From Paracidovorax avenae ATCC 19860 (GTDB lineage: Bacteria; Pseudomonadota; Gammaproteobacteria; Burkholderiales; Burkholderiaceae_C): a stretch of DNA of 64,000 bases. This document shows positions 57,818 to 64,000 of this stretch, in pieces; within the stretch, counting starts at the first letter, position 1, and each line of letters begins with the position of its first letter. The notes below the pieces were generated by a model, which was not told where the DNA came from, searched no databases, and saw only the letters and a list, made by a program, of their open reading frames with translations. Location of the stretch: assembly GCF_000176855.2 (NCBI RefSeq), contig NC_015138.1, positions 1 through 64,000 on the forward strand, in the 5' to 3' direction. The position numbers were made by a program, and so were the translations under genes.

Positions 57818-58261
57818 CTATTTCAGAGGCAGGTCTGCCACGGCGTCGCGCAGTTGGCGCGCCCGGGTGGTGTTGAGTTCTGCAATGCATGCCAAGCGCT
57901 GGATTTCGTGAGAATTACCGGCGCCTCCTCCGCTCAGGGATGCCCGGAATTTGCAGTGTGCATCACGGTATTTCTCGAAATCCTTATCGGATGCATCCAG
58001 TTCGGCCTTGGCTCGGCCAGCATATTGGGCATCCTCATCCCACTTCGACAGGATGCTGATTGCGTTATTCCTTGCTTGGCGTAAATCATCCTTGCTGTTT
58101 GATGCCTTTTTTGCAAGGCAATCACGCATTCCGGCTTGGGAATGGGCGCTGCATTCCTCGCGTGATTTGATATCCCGATCTTGGGAACCCGACGAAACTG
58201 CAATCGCGTTCATAGAAAACAAGAATCCGAGAGCGGCAACAAGCTTTTGAAAATTTTCCAC
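57818..58261 (-). CDS. LprI-like (DUF1311) secreted protein, candidate Tae4 immunity
   Basis: The 147-residue protein has a short hydrophobic signal (LVAALGFLFSMNAIAVSS) and an LprI-like domain with four cysteines (REEC, MRDC, AHCKF, RLACIAE), including FRASLSGGGAGNS. LprI-like proteins are lysozyme inhibitors, so a periplasmic immunity role against the amidase is plausible. The GTG start at 58261 gives a proper signal peptide; an ATG at 58204 is possible. The base composition is AT-rich for this genome. Confidence 0.6.
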   Translation of the reverse strand: MENFQKLVAALGFLFSMNAIAVSSGSQDRDIKSREECSAHSQAGMRDCLAKKASNSKDDLRQARNNAISILSKWDEDAQYAGRAKAELDASDKDFEKYRDAHCKFRASLSGGGAGNSHEIQRLACIAELNTTRARQLRDAVADLPLK

Positions 58262-58290
58262 GACGACGATATCGTTGATTGATCGTGTAG

Positions 58291-58503
58291 TCAGGATGAT
58301 TTTCGCCCCCGGCGAAATCCAACTATTGCACCGATGACGAAGCAGAGCGCCATGAATGCTAGGCAAATAACATATATCTCATTGATATCGGAATCGGATT
58401 TGATATAACGTGGACCATACCAACGGGTAAATATGTCTGCCAAAAAATAAGAAATGAGACTTCCGATAAGTGCACCAAATAATGAATATAAAAATCGTTT
58501 CAT
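58291..58503 (-). CDS. Small two-helix membrane protein
   Basis: The 70-residue protein has two predicted membrane helices (LFGALIGSLISYFLAD near 8-24 and ICLAFMALCFVIGAIVGF near 46-63), ending in basic residues. It overlaps the stop of the Tae4-type gene by 4 bp (ATGA), so it is translated with it. No family is recognised. It may take part in immunity or in effector handling. Confidence 0.6.
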   Translation of the reverse strand: MKRFLYSLFGALIGSLISYFLADIFTRWYGPRYIKSDSDINEIYVICLAFMALCFVIGAIVGFRRGRKSS

Positions 58504-58988
58504 GGCAGTTCCCAGAACCAGATCGATTTCGCCTCCCTGAAGTTGCTCCAGACACCACTCCAGGATATTTTTGCATGAATACGGAACCAGGAAGAAACTT
58601 CTGTCATTCTGTTTCCATTGTATAGATCGATATGATCACCCGTCATTCCTGGACCGTAATAGTCTTTAAAAAAGATGATTCCCTTTTTATGATCAACTTT
58701 TTCAAAGGCATCTGAGGCCTCTTCGCCATTGTATTTCGTCAGCTTCGCTGGCAAGCGAGACGCCCCAGCTGCAAGCCAATTGGCAAGCTCTTCCGCTCTG
58801 ATGGCATATTTGGGACGGTCTTTTTGCCATGACCAAGTACCACGATAGGTTCTCATGTCCACACCGGCCCTTATGAGCGCTGCCGACATATTAATGGCAC
58901 ATTGATTTTCATAAACGGCTTTGTCAAGCAAGGGTGCATCCCCCATAACATTCGGATGATTTTTCCATAGTTGTGCAAATGTCACCAT
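58500..58988 (-). CDS. tae4: Type VI secretion amidase effector, Tae4 family
   Basis: The 162-residue protein resembles Tae4 amidases, which cut the gamma-D-Glu to meso-DAP bond in peptidoglycan of rival cells. The catalytic Cys is in ENQCAINMSAAL near residue 30, the His in GDHIDLYNG near 117, with GIIFFKDYYG just before and the end IWFWELP typical of the family. The ATG at 58988 follows GGAGGG; longer in-frame starts to 59036 lack such a site. No T6SS genes are in the window. The gene is AT-rich, a sign of transfer. Confidence 0.82.
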   Translation of the reverse strand: MVTFAQLWKNHPNVMGDAPLLDKAVYENQCAINMSAALIRAGVDMRTYRGTWSWQKDRPKYAIRAEELANWLAAGASRLPAKLTKYNGEEASDAFEKVDHKKGIIFFKDYYGPGMTGDHIDLYNGNRMTEVSSWFRIHAKISWSGVWSNFREAKSIWFWELP

Positions 58989-59213
58989 TCTCCGAGCCCT
59001 CCGATTCATAGAGATTGCAGGACCTTCCAATGCCATGCTGTGAACTTCTGGTTCACGTGCACGGGGGCATCCAAGGAAGGCCGACGGTAACGTGAACGCA
59101 GCGTGAAATCACGTAACTCCCATTCATGCATCGCATAAGCTGCGAGGCAGATCAAGTCGAACTCTCAGCCAGATCTGGGGAACTTGGCCCCCTTGGCAAC
59201 CACTTTTCAGCGG

Positions 59214-59263
59214 CAAGAAAAAAGGCCTGCCCCGCGGACGCCACAATCCGCGCGACAGGCCTT
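59214..59263 (-). terminator. Terminator of the metal efflux operon
   Basis: AAGGCCTG (59222-59229) pairs with CAGGCCTT (59256-59263), with an inner CGCGGA/TCCGCG stem. On the minus strand a run of T follows. It ends the czcCBA-type operon. The rest of 58989-59213 has no gene. Confidence 0.85.
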
Positions 59264-59281
59264 CCATGCCAGTGACTGGTC

Positions 59282-62200
59282 TTATGCCGGCACGCCGGGC
59301 TCCTGCCCCTTCTTCGGCCCGAACCACGCCACATACAGCGCCGGCAGCACCACCAGCGTGAGCAGCGTGGCCGTCACGAGTCCGCCGATCACCACGATGG
59401 CCAGGGGGCGCTGCGTTTCCGAGCCGATCTCGTGCGAGAGGGCCATGGGCAGCAGGCCCAGCATGGCGAGCAGGGCGGTCATGAGCACGGTGCGCAGGCG
59501 CTGCATGGAGCCCTGGCGCACGGCCTCGACCACGCTGGCGCCGCCGGCCTGCAGTTGCTGGAACACCGAGAGCATCACCACGCCGTTGAGCACGGCCTGC
59601 CCCGAGAGCGCGATGAAGCCGATGGCGGCCGACACCGAGAGCGGGATGCCGAAGGCCCAGAGCGCCACGAAGCCGCCGATGAGCGCCAGGGGCACGTTCA
59701 GCAGGATCAGCGAGGCCATCTTGACCGACTTGAAGGCGTCGAACAGCAGCACGAAGATCAGCAGCAGCGAGATGGGCACCACCACCGAGAGGCGCTTCAT
59801 GGCGCGTTCCTGGTTCTCGAATTCGCCCGACCAGTTGACCTGGTAGTTGTCCGGGACCTTCACGTTTTTCTCGACGCGGGCCTTCATGTCGGCCACGACG
59901 GAGCCCATGTCGCGCCCGGCGATGAAGATGCCGATGGCCGTGGTGCGGCGGCCGGCCTCGCGGGCGATGTTCATGGCGCCCGAGCTTTCGCGGATCTTCG
60001 CGACGTCTCCCAGCTGCACGTAGCCGCCGTCCGGCGTGGCGATGGGCGTGCGCGGCAGGTTGGCGATGGTGCGCTCGTCCGACGGCAGGCGCACGGCCAC
60101 GGCGAACTTGCGCTCGCCTTCCCACAGGTTGGTGGCGGCCTTGCCGGCGAGAGCCGCCTCGATCACGTCCTGGATGTCGCTCACGTTCAGGCCGTAGCGC
60201 GCGGCGCGGTCGCGGTCGATGTCGATCAGCAGCTGCGGCACCTGGCCTTCGCGGTCGATCTCGGCGCGGGCCACGCCCTGCACCTGCTTGACCTCGCGGG
60301 CGATCTCTTCCGTGATGCGCTTCATCTCCACCAGGTCGTCGCCGGCCAGCTTGATCACGATCTGGCCCTTGATCTGCGAGATCGATTCGAGCACGTTGTC
60401 GCGGATGGGCTGCGAAAAGGCCGGGTCGATGCCGGGGATGGCCGAGAGGGCGCGGCCCATTTCCTCGGTGATCTTCGCGCGGGTCATGCCGGGGCGCCAT
60501 TGGTCCTCGGGTTTCATGTCCACGAAGATCTCGGCCATGGAGATGGTCTTGGGGTCGGTGCCGTCCTCGGGCTGGCCGGCCTTGGAGACGGTGGTGCGCA
60601 CCTCGGGTACCGAGAGCAGCGCCTTGCGCGCCATGCGCAGGATGCGCGAGGCCTCGGCGGTGGAGACGTTGGGCGAGAGGCTGAAATTCACCCAGGTGGT
60701 GCCTTCGTCGAGCTCGGGCAGGAATTCCGAGCCCAGGCGCGAGGCCGCCACCATGGCCACGCCGAACACGGCCAGGGCGATGATGACCACCGTGCGGCGG
60801 CGCTCCAGGGCCCAGTCGAGCACCGGTGCGTACAGGCTCTTGGCGCGGGTGACCACGCGGTTGTCGCCGTGCGGCAGCTTGCGGCGCAGCAGCCAGTAGG
60901 CCAGCAGGGGCACCAGCGTGAGCGAGAAGATCAGCGAGCCGATGAGGGCGGTGGTGACCGACAGCGCCATGGGCTGGAAGATGCGGCCCTCGTGGCGCTG
61001 CAGCGCGAAGATGGGAATGTGCGCCGCGATGATGATGAGCATCGAGAACAGCGTGGGCCGGCCGACCTCGCCCGCGGCCTCGATGATGGTGTCGCGCCGG
61101 TCGCGGTCGTCCATGTCCTCGCCGCGCTCGGCCAGGCGGTGCATGATGTTCTCGATCACGATCACCGCGCCGTCCACGATGATGCCGAAGTCCATCGCGC
61201 CCAGGCTCAGCAGGTTGGCCGGCACGCCCATGATCTTCAGGCCCATGAAGGTGGAGAGCAGGGCGAGCGGGATGATGACCACCACGGCCAGGCTGGCGCG
61301 CAGGTTCGACAGGAAGATGTAGAGCACCAGCGAGACCAGCAGCGCGCCTTCCACCAGGTTGTGGAAGACGGTGGTGAGGGTCTTGTCCATCAGCCAGGTG
61401 CGGTCGTAGAACGGCACGATCTGCACGCCCGGCGGCAGGCCGCGCTGGTTCAGCTGGGCGATCTTGTCCTTCACGCCCTTGAGCACCACGCTCGGGTTCT
61501 CGCCTTTGCGCATCACCACGATGCCGGTGACGATGTCGTCGTCCTGGTCCTGGCCCACCACGCCGAGCTGCGGCACGGCGCCGATGCGCACCTGGGCGAT
61601 GTCGCGGATCAGCACGGGCGTGCCGCCGCGCGAGGCGACGACGATGCGGCCGATGTCCTCGGCCGAGCGCAGCAGGCCCAGTCCGCGGATGGTGTACTGC
61701 TGCGCGCCCTGGGCCACGTAGCTGCCGCCGGCATTGGCGTTGCCGCGGCCCAGCACGTCCAGCAGGTTCTGGAAGCTCACCTTGTACGCGCGCAGCTTGT
61801 CCATGTCGGGCTGCACTTCGTACTGCTTGATGGCGCCGCCCATGGCCACCACGTCGGCCACGCCGGGCACCTGGCGCAGCGCGCGCTCCACCGTCCAGTC
61901 CTCGATGGTGCGGATCTCGGTGGTGGTGAGGCCGTCGCCCTTGAGGCGGTAGCGCATGATCTCGCCCACCGGCGTGGCGTTGGGCGCGATCTCGGCCTGC
62001 ACGCCCTGCGGCAGATCGACGGTCGAAAGCCGCTCTGCCACCTGCTGGCGCACGATGTTCACGTTGGCCGCGTCGTCGTACGTGACCACGGTGAACGAGA
62101 GCCCGAACTGCGTGTGGGAGAACACGCGGATGGAGTTGGGCAGGCCGGCCAGGGCGGTCTCGATGGGCAGCGTGACCTGCTTCTCGACCTCTTCGGGCGC

Positions 62201-62365
62201 GCGGCCGGGGAAGAGCGCGATCACGGTGACCTGGGTGTCGGTGACATCCGGGAAGGCTTCCACCGACAGGTTCTTGAAGGCGATCACGCCCGCGAGCGCG
62301 AACAGCAGCACGCCCAGGACGATGAACAGGGGCTGGTGCAGCGCGTAGTGGATGAGACGCTTCAT
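59282..62365 (-). CDS. Heavy-metal RND efflux pump, CzcA/CusA family
   Basis: The 1027-residue inner-membrane pump has twelve membrane helices in the RND arrangement. The heavy-metal subgroup motif DFGIIVDGAVIVIEN lies near residues 397-411, and the N-terminal YALHQPLFIVLGVLLFALAG helix and AFPDVTDTQV segment match CzcA-type proteins. It exports divalent or monovalent metal ions by proton exchange; the ion cannot be told by eye. Its start overlaps the adaptor gene stop by 4 bp. The operon order is outer membrane factor, adaptor, pump. Confidence 0.92.
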   Translation of the reverse strand: MKRLIHYALHQPLFIVLGVLLFALAGVIAFKNLSVEAFPDVTDTQVTVIALFPGRAPEEVEKQVTLPIETALAGLPNSIRVFSHTQFGLSFTVVTYDDAANVNIVRQQVAERLSTVDLPQGVQAEIAPNATPVGEIMRYRLKGDGLTTTEIRTIEDWTVERALRQVPGVADVVAMGGAIKQYEVQPDMDKLRAYKVSFQNLLDVLGRGNANAGGSYVAQGAQQYTIRGLGLLRSAEDIGRIVVASRGGTPVLIRDIAQVRIGAVPQLGVVGQDQDDDIVTGIVVMRKGENPSVVLKGVKDKIAQLNQRGLPPGVQIVPFYDRTWLMDKTLTTVFHNLVEGALLVSLVLYIFLSNLRASLAVVVIIPLALLSTFMGLKIMGVPANLLSLGAMDFGIIVDGAVIVIENIMHRLAERGEDMDDRDRRDTIIEAAGEVGRPTLFSMLIIIAAHIPIFALQRHEGRIFQPMALSVTTALIGSLIFSLTLVPLLAYWLLRRKLPHGDNRVVTRAKSLYAPVLDWALERRRTVVIIALAVFGVAMVAASRLGSEFLPELDEGTTWVNFSLSPNVSTAEASRILRMARKALLSVPEVRTTVSKAGQPEDGTDPKTISMAEIFVDMKPEDQWRPGMTRAKITEEMGRALSAIPGIDPAFSQPIRDNVLESISQIKGQIVIKLAGDDLVEMKRITEEIAREVKQVQGVARAEIDREGQVPQLLIDIDRDRAARYGLNVSDIQDVIEAALAGKAATNLWEGERKFAVAVRLPSDERTIANLPRTPIATPDGGYVQLGDVAKIRESSGAMNIAREAGRRTTAIGIFIAGRDMGSVVADMKARVEKNVKVPDNYQVNWSGEFENQERAMKRLSVVVPISLLLIFVLLFDAFKSVKMASLILLNVPLALIGGFVALWAFGIPLSVSAAIGFIALSGQAVLNGVVMLSVFQQLQAGGASVVEAVRQGSMQRLRTVLMTALLAMLGLLPMALSHEIGSETQRPLAIVVIGGLVTATLLTLVVLPALYVAWFGPKKGQEPGVPA

Positions 62366-63573
62366 GGGGTCTCTTTCTTCGCGGTGGCGGCGTCTTCGGC
62401 CATGGACTGGAACTGGCGCGCCAGCAGCAGTGCGTTCTGGTTCACCACGGCTTCGCCGGGCTGCAGGCCGGTGGAGACGAGCACCTCGGCCGGGCCTTCA
62501 TGGGCGAGTTCGACCTTGCGCGGCTCGAACACGCCGGACTCGCGGCGCACGAAGACCATGTGCTGCGTGCCGTCCAGCACGATGGCGCTGGCAGGCACCA
62601 CCACGCCGCCGGCGCGGCTTTCCTGCACGCGGGCGGTGGCCAGCATCTCGGCCTTCAGGCGGCGGTCTGCGTTGGGCACCACGCCCCGCACCTTGATCGT
62701 GCGCGTGCCGGGGTCGATCGCATCGGCGGTGGCCGTGACCTTGCCGGTGAAGGTGGCGCCGGGGTAGGCCGGCACCTGCAGCGTGATCGGGTCGCCGGGG
62801 CGCAGCGAGGAGAGGTCGGTTTCGCGCGCGTCGATCTGCACCCAGAGGGAGGTCGGGTCGGTCACCACGAAGAGGGCCGGACCGGACTGGTCGGGCCGCA
62901 CTTCCTGGCCGGGGTTGAGGTTGCGTTCGACCACCACGCCGCCGATGCCGGTGGAGAGGGCCAGTTGCTGGTTCACGCCGCTGGCGCTGCCGTAGAGGCG
63001 CGTGCGGGCCGCCGCGCGGGCCACCTCGGCCTGGGCGCCGGCGGCGTCGGCCTCGGCCTGCTCCAGGTCCTTGCGGGCGATGATGCCGGCCTCGAACAGC
63101 TCGCGCTGGCGCTTGAGCGATTGCTGCGCCAGCGACTGCCCTGCCTGGGCCTTGGCGGTGTCGGCCTGGGCCTGGCCGAAGTCGGGCGAAGCCAGCAGCG
63201 CGAGCGGCGCGCCGGCCTTGACCGTCTGGCCCAGGTCGGCCTGGATGGCGGTCACGCGGCCGGCGAAGGCGGGATAGATGCGCTGGGTGCGCTCTTCGTT
63301 CCAGACCAGGCGGGCGGGCAGGTCCACGGCCACGTCCTTGGCGGCACGGGCCTCCACGGTGCCCAGCAGGGCGAGTTGCGGATGGCCGGACGGAAAGCGC
63401 AGCTGGCCGGCCTGCATGACGGGCGGGGAGGGTTCGGGCGGGGTGGCGGCGGTTTCCGCGCCGGACTTGCCGCAGCCGGGCAGCAGCGCGCAGGCGGCGC
63501 CGAGCGCGGCCAGGGCCAGCAGGCCGCGCGCGGAAGGGCGCCGCGCGGGAAGGGAGAAGAGGGGAGCCATCAT
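62362..63573 (-). CDS. RND efflux periplasmic adaptor subunit, CzcB-like lipoprotein
   Basis: The 403-residue adaptor links pump and outer-membrane channel. It has a lipoprotein signal ending LLPGC near residue 34, a split lipoyl/barrel-sandwich domain (YPAFAGRVTAIQADLGQTVKAG near 100-121), a helical hairpin with repeated Ala/Gln/Leu (125-185) and a beta-barrel domain (ALFVVTDPTSLWVQIDA near 228). It overlaps the pump gene by 4 bp. Confidence 0.9.
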   Translation of the reverse strand: MMAPLFSLPARRPSARGLLALAALGAACALLPGCGKSGAETAATPPEPSPPVMQAGQLRFPSGHPQLALLGTVEARAAKDVAVDLPARLVWNEERTQRIYPAFAGRVTAIQADLGQTVKAGAPLALLASPDFGQAQADTAKAQAGQSLAQQSLKRQRELFEAGIIARKDLEQAEADAAGAQAEVARAAARTRLYGSASGVNQQLALSTGIGGVVVERNLNPGQEVRPDQSGPALFVVTDPTSLWVQIDARETDLSSLRPGDPITLQVPAYPGATFTGKVTATADAIDPGTRTIKVRGVVPNADRRLKAEMLATARVQESRAGGVVVPASAIVLDGTQHMVFVRRESGVFEPRKVELAHEGPAEVLVSTGLQPGEAVVNQNALLLARQFQSMAEDAATAKKETP

Positions 63574-63645
63574 GGTCGGGAGGTCCGGAAAGGAATGCGG
63601 TGGAAAGCGGGAAGGCCGGGCGGTGGCGTGGCGTTCAGGCCGGGG

Positions 63646-64000
63646 TCAGGGCGTGCCGGTGAGCAACTGCGGGCGGGTGCGCAGCAGCCATGCGCCGCGT
63701 GCCTTGGCGTAGTCGGCGCGGGCGGCCAGCGCGTCCAGCAGCGTGGCGCGCAGGGTGCGCTGGGCATCCAGCAGGTCGGTGAGGGCGATGGCGCCCTTGC
63801 GATAGGCCAGTTCGGCGCTGTCGGCCACCTGGCGTGCGCGGGGCAGCACGCCCTGGTCGTAGTCGGCGGCGCGGCGGGCGGCGCTCTCCTGCGTCTGGCG
63901 CAGGCGCTGCAGGTCCAGCAGGGCGAGCCGGCGCGTGTTGTCCAGCGCGTCCTGCGCCTTGGCGTAGTCGGCCTGGGCGCGGCCGATCTCGCCCTGGTAC
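63646..64000 (-). CDS. TolC-family outer-membrane efflux protein, C-terminal part (CzcC-like)
   Basis: The last ~118 residues of an outer-membrane channel are present; the gene begins beyond the right window edge. The helical repeat segment AELAYRKGAIALTDLLDAQ and ADYAKARGAWLLR fit TolC/OprM-type proteins. It stands first in the czcCBA-type operon, 72 bp before the adaptor. Confidence 0.8.
   Translation of the reverse strand, partial: YQGEIGRAQADYAKAQDALDNTRRLALLDLQRLRQTQESAARRAADYDQGVLPRARQVADSAELAYRKGAIALTDLLDAQRTLRATLLDALAARADYAKARGAWLLRTRPQLLTGTP

Noticed and set aside
59432..62767. 1111-residue open frame opposite the RND pump gene
   Set aside because: Antisense shadow; the pump and adaptor have clear family motifs and coupled starts.

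Overview
The window looks like the start of a chromosome from a high-GC betaproteobacterium of the Comamonadaceae, most like Acidovorax/Paracidovorax. This rests on the dnaA-dnaN-gyrB opening, strong GC bias at third codon positions, and gene families typical of that group. Species is not determined. No database search was run; every family call is from reading motifs.

Layout. (1) 1-5.6 kb: replication start genes dnaA, dnaN, gyrB. (2) 5.6-19.0 kb: a defence island with lower-GC stretches. It holds a lone half-specificity subunit plus adenine methylase, an Abi-like HEPN protein, a complete type I restriction-modification operon (hsdM, hsdS, hsdR) that carries an extra HEPN/OST-HTH gene and a YgjP-type metallopeptidase, and a divergent GmrSD-like DUF262/DUF1524 protein. 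(3) 19.1-26.2 kb: an RNA-repair locus. RtcR is read divergently from a sigma-54 promoter, then rsr (Ro60), three tandem structured RNAs (one a circularly permuted tRNA-like Y RNA, one resembling a class II tRNA), rtcB, a nucleotidyltransferase and rtcA. (4) 26.2-45.3 kb: mostly housekeeping and metabolism. It includes YkgJ, OsmC, a ferredoxin, homoserine dehydrogenase behind a Thr/Ile leader peptide and attenuator, dinG with a LexA box on its start codon, a DEDDh exonuclease, a MocR regulator, a LysR regulator, leuA behind a leucine leader peptide rich in CTA codons, an NlpC/P60 lipoprotein, DAHP synthase and a giant GGDEF-EAL protein. (5) 45.35-46.45 kb: a 1.1-kb non-coding stretch with two collinear copies of an origin-like module (AT-rich element, TAG-type trinucleotide repeats, 14-bp GC-rich spacer, DnaA box). 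(6) 46.4-57.7 kb: pagL, an LTXXQ protein, rdgC, a SpmA/SpmB-like membrane protein, a thiolase, remnants of a STY0301/BPSL0067 pair, a copper module (cueR, copZ, copA) with two facing operators, and a chemoreceptor. (7) 57.8-59.0 kb: an AT-rich islet with a Tae4-type T6SS amidase, a small membrane protein and an LprI-like candidate immunity protein. (8) 59.2-64.0 kb: a heavy-metal RND efflux operon; the outer-membrane gene runs off the window edge.

How the parts may work together. The defence island encodes two candidate HEPN ribonucleases immediately before an inducible RNA-repair operon that senses and reseals cleaved RNA. That adjacency is seen in the sequence; the functional link is inference. 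The most unusual non-coding signals are the duplicated origin-like module about 46 kb from dnaA and the array of three RNAs between rsr and rtcB.
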